Shown piece by piece: positions 35,304 through 44,526 of a DNA stretch of 64,000 nucleotides. Positions within the stretch are counted from its first letter, which is position 1. Each line of letters opens with the position of its first letter. The stretch is from Salinimicrobium flavum. Its GTDB lineage: Bacteria > Bacteroidota > Bacteroidia > Flavobacteriales > Flavobacteriaceae. The stretch spans positions 955,096-1,019,095 of the forward strand of contig NZ_JBHULT010000006.1 of assembly GCF_042684505.1 (NCBI RefSeq), in the 5' to 3' direction. The position numbers and the translations under genes were made by a program. The notes beneath the pieces were generated by a model that was given only the letters and a program-made list of their open reading frames with translations, made no database searches and had not been told where the DNA came from.

Positions 35304-36446
35304 ATGGATACACGTAAAATAATTCTATCTGTCATTGGCGTTCTGCTGATAGTTGCAGCGGTTTTTGGGGCCAAGGCCATCATAGACAGCAATGTAAAGG
35401 AAGTGCCACCGGTTTCAAAAGTGGTTAAAAATGTATTTGTCGATACCGTGCAAAACACCACGGTACCCATCGTTCTGCCTGCGAATGGTAATGTTACCGC
35501 CCTTAGAAAGTTGGAACTTTTTTCAGAAGTGCAGGGGATCTTCCAGAGCAGCAGCAAAGACTTCAGGCCCGGCCAGCGTTACAGTAGAGGGCAGGTATTG
35601 ATCAATATCAATTCCCAGGAGTATTCAGCCAGCGTTCAATCTGCCAAAAGTGATCTTTACAACAAAATCACCTCTATAATGCCCGACTTAAGGCTGGATT
35701 TTCCGGATGCTTTTCCGAAATGGGAAACCTATCTCAATAACTTTGATATTAATAAGACTGTACCGCCTCTACCCGAAGCTTCTTCAGATAAAGAAAAATA
35801 TTTCATCACAGGCAGGGGGATCATATCTGCTTATTACAATATAAAAAACCTGGAAGAGCGCCTTGGGAAATTTCTTATAGTAGCCCCATTCGACGGGATC
35901 CTAACCGAGGCATTGGTCACGAGGGGAACCTTGATACGGCAGGGCCAGAAACTCGGAGAGTTCATTGATCCTTCAGTTTATGAACTTGAGGTGTCTGTAG
36001 CGAGGAAATTTAGTGATATGCTGAAGACCGGGGAAAAAGTGGAATTGAGCAATCTCGATGAAACTGAAACCTATACCGGTACGGTATCCAGGGTGAACGC
36101 TCGTATTGATCAGGAATCACAGACCATACAGGTGTTTATTCGGGTGGAAGGCGAAAATATCAGGGAAGGGATGTTCCTTCAGGCCAGACTGGCTGCGAAA
36201 GCAGAAGAAAATGCCATTGAGATCCCGCGTGAATTATTGATTAACCGTTCCGAAGTATTTGTAGTTAGAGACAGCGTACTCAAACTGGTCAAAGTGGATC
36301 CTGTTTACTTCGGAAAGAATGATGTGGTGATCAAAGGCCTTGAGGACGGGGAGCAGATCCTTTCAGCAAATGTACCGGGGGCTTATTCGGGAATGCTGGT
36401 GAATATTCAGAAAGAAGAGGGTACCACTAAAAATGTGAACCCTTGA
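35304..36446 (+). CDS. Efflux RND transporter periplasmic adaptor (HlyD/AcrA family)
   Basis: The 380-residue adaptor joins an inner-membrane RND pump to an outer-membrane channel. It has one N-terminal membrane anchor (residues 6-27), then a barrel-sandwich lipoyl half (VQGIFQSSSKDFRPGQRY), a hairpin, the second lipoyl half with APFDGILTEALVTRGTLIRQGQ, and a C-terminal beta barrel. The stop overlaps the permease start by 3 bp (TTGA), so the two are coupled. The operon is adaptor, permease, channel, then a CPXCG protein. Confidence 0.92.
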   Translation: MDTRKIILSVIGVLLIVAAVFGAKAIIDSNVKEVPPVSKVVKNVFVDTVQNTTVPIVLPANGNVTALRKLELFSEVQGIFQSSSKDFRPGQRYSRGQVLININSQEYSASVQSAKSDLYNKITSIMPDLRLDFPDAFPKWETYLNNFDINKTVPPLPEASSDKEKYFITGRGIISAYYNIKNLEERLGKFLIVAPFDGILTEALVTRGTLIRQGQKLGEFIDPSVYELEVSVARKFSDMLKTGEKVELSNLDETETYTGTVSRVNARIDQESQTIQVFIRVEGENIREGMFLQARLAAKAEENAIEIPRELLINRSEVFVVRDSVLKLVKVDPVYFGKNDVVIKGLEDGEQILSANVPGAYSGMLVNIQKEEGTTKNVNP

Positions 36447-39400
36447 GAAAATTAATCAGTTATTTTATAAAATATGAGGTCGCCGTAAATGTGATCATCA
36501 TCGCTTTTGCCATTTTTGGAGCGGTGGGTATTTACCAGATGAAATCCTCTTTTTTCCCGCTCCAGGAATCCAGGATCATAAACATAAGCATTGCTTATCC
36601 GGGCTCAGCTCCCGAGGAGATCGAGGAGGGGATCATCCTCAAGATCGAAGATAATCTTAAAGGTCTTGTGGGTATTGACAGGGTAACCTCTGTCGCGCGT
36701 GAAAGCGGGGGTTCGATCACGGTGGAGATCGAGCAGGATGAGGACATAGATGTGATGCTGAGCGAGGTGAAGAACGCCGTAGACAGGGTTCCCACCTTTC
36801 CTTCAGGAATGGAGCCTCTGGTGGTATCAAAGCAGGAAACCATCAGACCCACCATATCATTTGCCATTAGCGGGGAAGATGTCCCGCTGGTGACCCTTAA
36901 AAGGATTGCGCAGCAAATTGAGAAGGATCTGCGAATGTTCGAGGGAGTATCACAGATAGAGATCTCGGGCTTTCCGCAGGAAGAAATTGAAATAGCTGTA
37001 AGCGAGACAGATCTCTTGGCTCACAATCTGACTTTTGAGGAAGTGGCTCGCGCGGTTTCCAGTGCAAATATCCTTTCAACCGGAGGGACAGTGAAGACTA
37101 TTGCCGAAGATTATCTTATCAGGGCCAATAACCGCGCCTATTACGCCGATGAATTAAATGACCTGGTGCTGCTCTCGTCTTCAACCGGACAGATCACCCG
37201 GCTGGGCGATGTGGCTGTAATAAGGGATCAATTCTCTGAAACACCAAATGCCTCATACTTCAATGGGAACGTGGCAGTCAATATTACCATCAATAATACG
37301 AACAACGAAGATCTCTTATCTACTGCCGAAAAGGTGAATGCCTATGTGGAAGAATACAACCAGCGAAACAGCAACGTGAAGCTTGATGTAGTTTTTGACT
37401 CCTCGATCACCCTGGGTCAGAGAACTCAACTGCTGGTGGAGAATGGGATCATGGGGATCCTGCTGGTACTGTTCTTCCTTTCTCTTTTCCTGAATATTCG
37501 ACTGGCTTTCTGGGTGGCCTTCGGGCTTCCAATTGCCTTTTTGGGAATGTTCATTTTTGCCGCGCAGTTTGGCGTGACCATTAACGTGCTTTCACTTTTT
37601 GGAATGATCATCGTGATCGGTATCCTGGTAGATGATGGAATTGTGATCTCAGAAAATATTTACCAGCACTATGAAATGGGTAAAACCCCAATCCGTGCAG
37701 CCCTTGACGGGACCATGGAGGTGGTGCCTCCAATCATCTCGGCCATTATTACCACGGTGCTGGCCTTTTCCACTTTTTTATTTTTAGACAGCAGGATAGG
37801 TGAATTCTTCGGCGAAGTATCAACAGTTGTGATCTTAACCCTGGTGATCTCCCTCATAGAAGCATTAATTATCCTTCCTGCCCATATTGCTCATTCCAAA
37901 GCTTTAAGAATTAGGGATACACAGGTAAAAAAGAAGCCAAAGGGTATTGCTGCTTTCTTCGGAAAAATGCGGGCAATCAACAGGGTGGGGGATCGAATCA
38001 TGGTCTATCAACGGGACAGGATCTATGCCCCAATCCTTAGGTTCGTTTTGAGACAGCAGCTCCTGGCATTCGGGATCCTTGCAGCGATCCTGATTCTAAC
38101 CATTGGTGCCATAGGAGGGAACAAGATCAGGGTTACCCTGTTCCCCAGTATCGCCAGTGACAGGGTGAACATAGATCTGTTAATGCCCGAAGGGGTAAAT
38201 CCGCAGAGAACAGACTCGATTATAACCATGGTGGAAGCTGCAGCCTGGAGGGTCAATGAGGATTTTACGGCAAGACAGACAGATAACAAACAGGTTATCG
38301 AAAACATAATAAAACGTGTTGGTCCCGGTAACAATAAGGCTTCTCTTCAGGTGAACCTGCTGCCCGGTGAAGACCGTGACTTCAGTTCACCGGAGATCAC
38401 CAATGCCATAAGAGATGAGGTAGGACCGGTATTCGGGGTTGAGAACCTCACTTTTGGATCTGGAGGTAATTTTGGAGGTTCCCCGATTTCGGTTTCCCTG
38501 TTAGGGAACAATCTTTCTGAACTGGAGGCAGCCAAAGAGGAACTGAAACAGAATTTTGAAAACAATCCGTTGCTCAAGGATGTCAGTGATAATGATCCGC
38601 AGGGGATAAAAGAGATCAACGTTAAACTGAAGGATAATGCTTATGCTCTTGGTCTTGATCTCAGCGAAGTTATGAGACAGGTGAGAAATGGCTTTTTTGG
38701 TGCACAGGCACAGCGGTTCCAGAGAGGCCAGGATGAAATAAGGGTCTGGGTGCGTTATGATCTTGAGAACCGTTCCTCGATCAATGATCTGGATAACATG
38801 CGTCTTATGACCCCTTCCGGCACAAGGGTGCCTTTTGATGAAATTGCTAATTACGAAATAGTTCGCGGTACAGAATCTATCAGCCACCTTGATGGGATGC
38901 GGGAGATAAGGGTTACGGCAGATATGGAAGATCCCAATGGAAGTTCCACAGAGATCTTAAGCGATATTCAGGAGAATGTAATGCCAGAGCTCCTTTCAAA
39001 ATATCCCAGCATCACGGTATCGTATGAAGGGCAGAACCGGGAAGCAGGAAAATTATCAAGGTCGGCAAAATCAGTTTTACCGGTGATCCTGTTTCTCATC
39101 TATGCCACGATCGCTTTCACCTTTAGAAGTTACAGTCAGCCTTTGCTGCTCATGCTTATGATCCCGTTTAGTATAATAGGTGTGGCATGGGGCCACTGGA
39201 TCCATGATTTTCCTATAAACGTTCTTTCGGCATTGGGAATAATTGCCCTGGTTGGGATCATGGTCAACGACGGACTGGTGTTAATTGGAAAATTTAACGG
39301 ATTTCTGCGGCAGGGAATGGAATTCAAGGAAGCCCTTTATGAAGCCGGTAAGGCGAGGTTCAGGGCGATTTATCTTACTTCCCTTACCACGATCGCAGGA

Positions 39401-39649
39401 CTGGCACCCCTGCTCCTGGAAAAAAGCCGCCAGGCACAGTTTTTAAAACCCATGGCGATCTCTATTTCCTACGGAATTGCCATTGCTACCGTTTTGACCT
39501 TGTTGTTACTGCCATTGCTGCTTTCTATAAGCAACAATATCAAAGTGGGGACAAAGTGGCTGGCTACCGGAAACAATGTAACCAATGAAGAAGTGGAAAG
39601 AGCCATTAAGGAACAAAAAGAAGAACGTGAGCATGAAGAAAGACAATAG
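36443..39649 (+). CDS. Efflux RND transporter permease (AcrB-like)
   Basis: A 1068-residue inner-membrane proton antiporter. It has twelve membrane segments in two halves, each with a large periplasmic loop; the proton-relay Asp residues are visible in ILVDDGIVISENI, and the second half has GIMVNDGLVLIGKF. It lacks the hydrophobic specificity of a known drug pump in a way that can be read from sequence, so the substrate is not known. It is read from a TTG start that overlaps the adaptor stop (TTGA). An ATG within a few codons is not available, so TTG is the best choice. The TolC gene overlaps its 3' end by 17 bp. Confidence 0.92.
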   Translation: MRKLISYFIKYEVAVNVIIIAFAIFGAVGIYQMKSSFFPLQESRIINISIAYPGSAPEEIEEGIILKIEDNLKGLVGIDRVTSVARESGGSITVEIEQDEDIDVMLSEVKNAVDRVPTFPSGMEPLVVSKQETIRPTISFAISGEDVPLVTLKRIAQQIEKDLRMFEGVSQIEISGFPQEEIEIAVSETDLLAHNLTFEEVARAVSSANILSTGGTVKTIAEDYLIRANNRAYYADELNDLVLLSSSTGQITRLGDVAVIRDQFSETPNASYFNGNVAVNITINNTNNEDLLSTAEKVNAYVEEYNQRNSNVKLDVVFDSSITLGQRTQLLVENGIMGILLVLFFLSLFLNIRLAFWVAFGLPIAFLGMFIFAAQFGVTINVLSLFGMIIVIGILVDDGIVISENIYQHYEMGKTPIRAALDGTMEVVPPIISAIITTVLAFSTFLFLDSRIGEFFGEVSTVVILTLVISLIEALIILPAHIAHSKALRIRDTQVKKKPKGIAAFFGKMRAINRVGDRIMVYQRDRIYAPILRFVLRQQLLAFGILAAILILTIGAIGGNKIRVTLFPSIASDRVNIDLLMPEGVNPQRTDSIITMVEAAAWRVNEDFTARQTDNKQVIENIIKRVGPGNNKASLQVNLLPGEDRDFSSPEITNAIRDEVGPVFGVENLTFGSGGNFGGSPISVSLLGNNLSELEAAKEELKQNFENNPLLKDVSDNDPQGIKEINVKLKDNAYALGLDLSEVMRQVRNGFFGAQAQRFQRGQDEIRVWVRYDLENRSSINDLDNMRLMTPSGTRVPFDEIANYEIVRGTESISHLDGMREIRVTADMEDPNGSSTEILSDIQENVMPELLSKYPSITVSYEGQNREAGKLSRSAKSVLPVILFLIYATIAFTFRSYSQPLLLMLMIPFSIIGVAWGHWIHDFPINVLSALGIIALVGIMVNDGLVLIGKFNGFLRQGMEFKEALYEAGKARFRAIYLTSLTTIAGLAPLLLEKSRQAQFLKPMAISISYGIAIATVLTLLLLPLLLSISNNIKVGTKWLATGNNVTNEEVERAIKEQKEEREHEERQ

Positions 39650-40967
39650 CTGGTTTTTACTTTTTTTAGTGTTGGGGGGAATGCTGCAGGTACAGGCCCA
39701 GCAAACAGTTCTTACCAGGGAGGAGGCTATAGCACGCGCTCTGGAAAGTAACTACGGAATAAGGATCTCTACGAATGAAGTTGAGATCGCCGAAAACAAC
39801 AAAAGCATTCGTAATTCAGGATACCTGCCATCCCTTTCGGCTCGCGCCGGCACCAGTTATGACCTTAATGACCGTCTAACAGAGCCAGATGGGGAAGAAT
39901 CGGTGGAGCAGAAGGGTATTGAGAATATGTTTTACAATGGGTCTTTAGATCTTAATTACCTACTTTTTGACGGCTTGGGAAGATTGTATAATTACAGGAG
40001 CTTAAAGGAACAATATAATTTAAGTCAGCTGGAGGCGCGGGAAACGATCGAAAATACCATTTTGCAACTGTTCAGCGTCTACTTCGAGATCGCCCGGTTA
40101 AGTGAAAATATTGATGTGCTCGAGGAAACTCTTGAGATCTCACAAGAAAGGGTTACCCGTGCCGGGTATATGTTCGAATATGGGCAAACCAATAATCTGG
40201 CCGTGCTCAATGCCCGGGTAGATGTCAATAATGACAGCATTAACCTGCTGGAGGCCCGTCAGCGACTATTTAATACCAAAAGGGATCTCAACGTACTGCT
40301 GGATAGGGATGTTAGCAGGCAGGATTACCGGGTTGATACTACAGTAACTTTTCTTCCCAGGCTAAGTCTGGATGCGCTGGTGGAGGAGGCTGAGGTCAAT
40401 AACGTGCGCTTATTGCAAAGTGAGAAAGCTATTACCATAAGCGAATACGACATCAGGATTAGAAGATCGGGATATTTACCTTCTGTGGGGCTGACCGGCT
40501 CCTATGGGTGGAACCGGAATGAAAGTGCGGCTACCGCGTTCTTTCCGGGCTCAACCACGACCACTTCAGGACTTTCAGCGGGACTTAATCTTTCCTGGGA
40601 TATCTTTGACGGGGGCAGGACAAGTGTACAGGTGCAGAATGCCAGGATCATTAATGAAAGCCAGGAATTGCTGAAAGAGCAGATAAGCCTTGAGGTGAAG
40701 CGGGACATTGCCAACGCCCTGGGAACCTATGAGAACAAGCTGTACATTTTCCATGTGCAGGAGGAAAATGTAAAAACAAATCTTGATAACTTCAACCGTA
40801 CTGAGGAGCAGTATAAACTGGGACAGGTGACGTCAATTGAGTTCCGGCAGGCCCAGATCAACCTGCTTAATGCCAGGACCAGCCTCAATCTTGCAAAGTA
40901 TGATGCTAAACTGGCAGAGTTGGAAGTATTAAGACTTAGTGGCCAACTCCTTAATGTAGAATTCTGA
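39633..40967 (+). CDS. TolC-family outer-membrane efflux channel
   Basis: A 444-residue protein with a signal peptide ending LQVQAQ, two TolC/OEP repeats that form the outer-membrane barrel and long periplasmic helices, and signature strings such as YNLSQLEARETIENT in the first and QEQISLEVKRDIANAL-like in the second repeat. It completes the tripartite pump. The ATG at 39633 lies inside the last codons of the permease; an ATG 48 bp upstream is in frame but would put 16 charged residues ahead of the signal peptide. Confidence 0.92.
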   Translation: MKKDNSWFLLFLVLGGMLQVQAQQTVLTREEAIARALESNYGIRISTNEVEIAENNKSIRNSGYLPSLSARAGTSYDLNDRLTEPDGEESVEQKGIENMFYNGSLDLNYLLFDGLGRLYNYRSLKEQYNLSQLEARETIENTILQLFSVYFEIARLSENIDVLEETLEISQERVTRAGYMFEYGQTNNLAVLNARVDVNNDSINLLEARQRLFNTKRDLNVLLDRDVSRQDYRVDTTVTFLPRLSLDALVEEAEVNNVRLLQSEKAITISEYDIRIRRSGYLPSVGLTGSYGWNRNESAATAFFPGSTTTTSGLSAGLNLSWDIFDGGRTSVQVQNARIINESQELLKEQISLEVKRDIANALGTYENKLYIFHVQEENVKTNLDNFNRTEEQYKLGQVTSIEFRQAQINLLNARTSLNLAKYDAKLAELEVLRLSGQLLNVEF

Positions 40968-40971
40968 TCAT

Positions 40972-41154
40972 ATGGTTGAGCATGTTTTTCAATGTCCTTA
41001 TTGTGGGGAAGACATTTCGATGTTGCTCGACCCTTCTGTGACTGTTCAGAAATATATCGAGGACTGTGAGGTATGCTGCAATCCCATTGAGATCAATGCG
41101 CGATTTGCAGACCGGGAGCTCGTATTATTTGAGGCCGAAAGTATTGATCAATAA
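40972..41154 (+). CDS. CPXCG-motif cysteine-rich protein
   Basis: A 60-residue protein with CPYCG at residues 8-12 and a second cysteine set CEVCC at 33-37, which together form a likely zinc-ribbon knuckle. It belongs to the CPXCG family found across proteobacteria and Bacteroidota, of unknown function. It starts 4 bp after the TolC stop and is therefore the last gene of the pump operon. Confidence 0.85.
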   Translation: MVEHVFQCPYCGEDISMLLDPSVTVQKYIEDCEVCCNPIEINARFADRELVLFEAESIDQ

Positions 41155-41235
41155 TAATTGATCTTCTTCAACTATTTGAGCCTTAACCTACCCGAATGAT
41201 CAGGGCCTCATGGATAAATTAATTTCACAAAAAAC

Positions 41236-41266
41236 TTTGGAGAAACGAAATTTGACTGTATATTTG
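41236..41266 (+). promoter_or_regulatory. Bacteroidota-type promoter of the initiator tRNA
   Basis: TTTG at 41236-41239 and TATATTTG at 41259-41266 are separated by exactly 19 bp. The transcript would start near 41272, about six bases ahead of the mature tRNA. Confidence 0.75.
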
Positions 41267-41277
41267 CAGTCCAATAT

Positions 41278-41350
<73 letters not shown>

Positions 41351-41358
41351 CTAGAGAG

Positions 41359-41383
41359 CCCTTCAGAAATGAAGGGTTTTTTT
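41359..41383 (+). terminator. Terminator of the tRNA gene
   Basis: CCCTTC and GAAGGG (41359-41364 with 41371-41376) form a stem closed by an A:T pair and a GAAA loop, followed by seven T. Confidence 0.85.
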
Positions 41384-41500
41384 ATGGAAAAATTTGTAGT
41401 AAATATTCTTTATTCTGAAGAATATGGGAAGACCTACGGTGAAACCTTCTTTCCTGATTTTCATATTCAAATGCAAAGCATAGTAATTCGGAAATTAGCC
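41384..41500 (+). pseudogene. Relic of a GIY-YIG nuclease-like gene (COG2827)
   Basis: Reading from ATG 41384, the first residues are MEKFVVNILYSEEYGKTYGET, very like the opening of small GIY-YIG nucleases (F-V-V-Y-I-L-Y-S ... Y-x-G-x-T-S). Directly after GET the frame breaks: the next frame reads SFLIFIFKCKA, which matches the continuation S-F-L-I-S-R-F of intact relatives, and then stops. The rest of the domain is missing. I read this as a frameshifted and truncated remnant. The overlap with the tRNA terminator (T run ends at 41383) is consistent with a gene placed right behind the tRNA. Confidence 0.45.
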
Positions 41501-41510
41501 AACCACAAGA

Positions 41511-41542
41511 AAAATCCCTCCTCGCCAAATGCAATGAGGGAT
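41511..41542 (-). terminator. Weak terminator after the histidine-rich lipoprotein gene
   Basis: ATCCCTC and GAGGGAT (41514-41520 with 41536-41542) pair on the minus strand with a 15-base loop and a short T run. It lies 20 bp beyond the stop of the leftward gene. Confidence 0.4.
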
Positions 41543-41562
41543 AAAAAGTTAAATAATGTTTT

Positions 41563-41958
41563 TCAAGCACACGAAACTGTCACGTTATGAGTGTGTCCAC
41601 TATTAGAAGTTGAAGCCTTCGTTATTGATGAATTCGGACTAGTCTTCAAAGCCTGAAAATCGTTTGCCTCCAAAGTAACTTGATGGATATGATCTGCTGA
41701 CTGACTTAAATCATAAGTTTTGGTTGCCCCTGCGGAAACATCTTCTTTGGAAACTGAAAGGCTGTGAGTATGATTGTCTGCGGTACTGACTGATGTACTT
41801 GTGCCGTTCTCCACACAGTTTTTGGCTGTGGGATCAGGATCTGGATCTGGTCTCGAATTTCCATTATCATCTGATCCTGAACAACCGAGAATTGTAACCG
41901 CGGGAATACTTAATAGAATTCCCAGGGTTGTTTTTTGAATGAATGTCTTTCTGTCCAT
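41563..41958 (-). CDS. Histidine-rich (HxH-motif) lipoprotein of unknown function
   Basis: A 131-residue exported lipoprotein. The N-terminus MDRKTFIQKTTLGILLSIP resembles a Tat-type signal but with only one Arg, and ends in a lipobox ILGC with the lipidated Cys. A Ser/Asp/Pro-rich linker follows. The mature domain carries three similar repeats around NHTHS, DHIHQ and GHTHN, each in a short beta-like unit, and two cysteines (in NCVEN and VSCA). The HxH repeats suggest binding of a metal such as copper or zinc. I have seen similar HTH-rich secreted proteins in several phyla but know no function. ATG 41958 was chosen because it places the signal correctly. Confidence 0.7.
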   Translation of the reverse strand: MDRKTFIQKTTLGILLSIPAVTILGCSGSDDNGNSRPDPDPDPTAKNCVENGTSTSVSTADNHTHSLSVSKEDVSAGATKTYDLSQSADHIHQVTLEANDFQALKTSPNSSITKASTSNSGHTHNVTVSCA

Positions 41959-41997
41959 AGTCCAATTATTATAATTAATACTCCTTTTACCACACAT

Positions 41998-42349
41998 GTT
42001 TGAGGGGGAGCAAATAGAAAAGGGACTAGTTAATTTTTAGAGGGATAAATGATCAATTTATTCTATTTAAGAATTAATTCAAAAAATAGATTTATCATGT
42101 AATTTACAAATTAATAATCGTAAGTATAAAAATTTAACCAACTAATGTAATTATTTCATTTTAATCAAATAATTTATTAGAAAGTCTTATGGTTACTGAG
42201 GGAATCAGTGCCTATTTATCTAATAAAAGATATAACTTATTGATTATCAATGTTAAAATTGGAAATATACATCTCCATATATTATTAATCTGTTCTTAAA
42301 TGTGGTAATTTTAAGTTACCTCCCTATTAATAATTTAAAAAGATGTGTC
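41998..42349. other. AT-rich gap of 352 bp without a gene
   Basis: This stretch between two divergent lipoprotein genes has no plausible ORF, RNA gene or strong hairpin, and is unusually rich in A and T compared with the rest of the window. It probably carries the two divergent promoters, but I could not find a TTG/TAnnTTTG pair at good spacing. Confidence 0.5.
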
Positions 42350-43753
42350 ATGAAAACGATCAACTTTTCAATTTTAACAAATGCCGGGAGAAATTCTTTC
42401 TTGTCGCTCTGCATCTTCTTTTTAATCGTGATCTGTTTTTCAGGATGTTCAGATGATGATGACAATAACACTCGTCCTCCAGTAGACCCAACGCAATCTA
42501 TTGATTTGGTGCTAATCGCTGATAATTTAACATCCCCGGTGGGTCTTATTCCCTCTCCGGATGATTCCGGTAACTTATATATTATAGACCAGATTGGGAA
42601 GGTGTGGGTGATTGATGATTCCGGAGCTTTACAGGAGGAACCCTTTTTGGATGTAAGTGATCAAATGGTATCACTAAGTGCAAATTATGATGAAAGAGGA
42701 TTGTTAGGGCTGGCTTTTCATCCTGATTACGAATCCAACGGTCGTCTTTTTGTTTACTATACGGCACCGCCTAATGCAGGAGGACCTGAGGCAGGAGAAA
42801 TGTGGGATAACATAAGCAGGATCTCAGAATTCACTGTTTCCGCTTCTAACCCCGGACAGGTCAATACCAATTCAGAAAAAATAATTCTGGAAATTGACCA
42901 GCCTCAGTGGAATCATGAAGGAGGAACTATAGCTTTTGGACCTGGTGATGGCTACCTCTACATTTCGATTGGTGACGGAGGTGCCTCAAACGATGTGGCT
43001 CCCGGTCATGTGGAGGATTGGTACGAAGTGAATGAAGGAGGTAACGGACAGGACGTCGAATCAAACCTTCTGGGTGATATTCTAAGAATAGATGTCGATG
43101 GAGCTGATCCCTATGGTATTCCGGGTGATAATCCATTTGTGGATTCTGAAGGACGGGATGAAATCTATGCTTACGGGTTCAGAAATCCGTTCAGGTTTTC
43201 GTTCGATATGGGAGGAGATCATCGTTTATTCGTTGGGGATGCTGGTCAAAATTTATGGGAGGAAATAAGCGTGGTAGAAAACGGCGGTAATTATGGTTGG
43301 AACGTAAAAGAAGGAACGCATTGCTTCGACGCCTCCAATAACGAGAATGTACTTTCTTCATGTCCTGAGGTAGATGAATTAGGAAATGAGCTTATTGACC
43401 CTGTTATTGAGATGAACAATGCTAATAATCCGGCAGGTGGAACTACTGTCACTATCATTGGTGGATATGTCTACAGAGGCCAGGCCATACCCGATTTAAG
43501 CGGGCAGTATGTATTTGGTTCTTTCTCTAAAGATTTCGAGCCTACCGGGGAAGTTTTCATCGCCAACCCTATAGGTGAGGGTCTTTGGAATTTCGAAGAA
43601 TTGGAATTCAAAAGCACAACAGATGACATAGGATACTATTTAAAAGGATTTGGTCAGGATCTTGAAGGTGAGATTTACCTGGCCGTCTCCAGTTTTCTGG
43701 GTCCTGAGGGTAATACGGGAAAGATTTTCAAATTAGCTTTAGTTGATGATTAA
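42350..43753 (+). CDS. PQQ-dependent sugar dehydrogenase-like lipoprotein (GSDH family)
   Basis: A 467-residue lipoprotein with lipobox FSGC (Cys33) and an acidic linker. The body is a six-bladed propeller of the soluble glucose / sorbosone dehydrogenase family: RGLLGLAFHPDYESNGRLFVYYT, NHEGGTIAFGPGDGYLYISIGDGG and YAYGFRNPFRFSFD are its typical blocks (quoted in part). The His in NHEGG and Arg in GFRNP correspond to residues near the quinone site in characterised members. Whether PQQ is bound cannot be told; many Bacteroidota relatives have no known substrate. It is located in the envelope and separated by terminators from its neighbours. Confidence 0.83.
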   Translation: MKTINFSILTNAGRNSFLSLCIFFLIVICFSGCSDDDDNNTRPPVDPTQSIDLVLIADNLTSPVGLIPSPDDSGNLYIIDQIGKVWVIDDSGALQEEPFLDVSDQMVSLSANYDERGLLGLAFHPDYESNGRLFVYYTAPPNAGGPEAGEMWDNISRISEFTVSASNPGQVNTNSEKIILEIDQPQWNHEGGTIAFGPGDGYLYISIGDGGASNDVAPGHVEDWYEVNEGGNGQDVESNLLGDILRIDVDGADPYGIPGDNPFVDSEGRDEIYAYGFRNPFRFSFDMGGDHRLFVGDAGQNLWEEISVVENGGNYGWNVKEGTHCFDASNNENVLSSCPEVDELGNELIDPVIEMNNANNPAGGTTVTIIGGYVYRGQAIPDLSGQYVFGSFSKDFEPTGEVFIANPIGEGLWNFEELEFKSTTDDIGYYLKGFGQDLEGEIYLAVSSFLGPEGNTGKIFKLALVDD

Positions 43754-43860
43754 TCATGACCAATGAAAGGCTCATTTCTCTACGATAGGTTTTTAGAATT
43801 TTATTTAAAATCTTTGTGGCATGAATTGGGTGGATATTACAATTTTTCCCCCTACTAGTA

Positions 43861-43887
43861 AAACCACCTTTTAAGGTGGTTTTTTTC
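43861..43887 (+). terminator. Terminator after the sugar dehydrogenase gene
   Basis: AAACCACC and GGTGGTTT (43861-43868 with 43875-43882) form a perfect stem with a 6-base loop and a run of T. It lies 107 bp after the stop. Confidence 0.75.
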
Positions 43888-44019
43888 TGAAGTCTTGGAT
43901 TCTCCAGGGGGCTTCTGGATTGTCCCCCGCAATCGAACATCCCCGGACCTTAAAAATCTCTTCTGGTTTTTCATTTGATTTTTTCTTAAATTAAAGAGGT
44001 CTAACTAAAACGTGAATTC

Positions 44020-44352
44020 ATGTCAAAATTTGAGATCAGTAAAGATAAAGCCGGGGAATTCCGGTTTAATTTAAAATCGGGTAATGGCGAAATTATCCTT
44101 AAGAGTGAAGGATATAAGGATAAAGAGTCCTGTGAAAAGGGAATACGTGCTGTACGTATCAATGCTCTAGAAGATGATCACTTCGACCGGAAAGAGGCAT
44201 CCGGAGGCTATAGATTTAACCTCAAGGCTTCCAATGGAGAAATAGTTGGCTCCAGTGAAGTATATACCACCTTAGCTGCTATGGAAAAAGGAATAACCTC
44301 GGTAAAGGCAAATGCGCCCGATGCAGAGATCCAGGAATCAGGATCAGAATAA
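44020..44352 (+). CDS. YegP-like protein with two DUF1508 repeats
   Basis: A 110-residue protein made of two near-identical halves: KDKAGEFRFNLKSGNGEIILKSEGYKDKESC and a second copy around SGGYRFNLKASNGEIVGSSEVYT (each quoted as key residues: F-R-F-N-L-K, N-G-E-I, S-E-x-Y). DUF1508 repeats are small beta-alpha units of unknown function, often present in pairs in stress-related proteins. It has no signal peptide. The gene is short and stands alone. Confidence 0.85.
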   Translation: MSKFEISKDKAGEFRFNLKSGNGEIILKSEGYKDKESCEKGIRAVRINALEDDHFDRKEASGGYRFNLKASNGEIVGSSEVYTTLAAMEKGITSVKANAPDAEIQESGSE

Positions 44353-44526
44353 ATGAAAATGATTTTGCGGTAAGTTTGTGAAGCCCTGATCGTAGTGAAC
44401 ATAATTTCCATGTTAAGCAGGAAAAGAATTGTTCTTAAGTGCCAGGTTGGCTATTTTAATGGATATTAGGGGCGCAGTTCTTCCATTGCCAGAGCCCTGC
44501 CTTCAGTTATGTGTATTCATAAGAGA

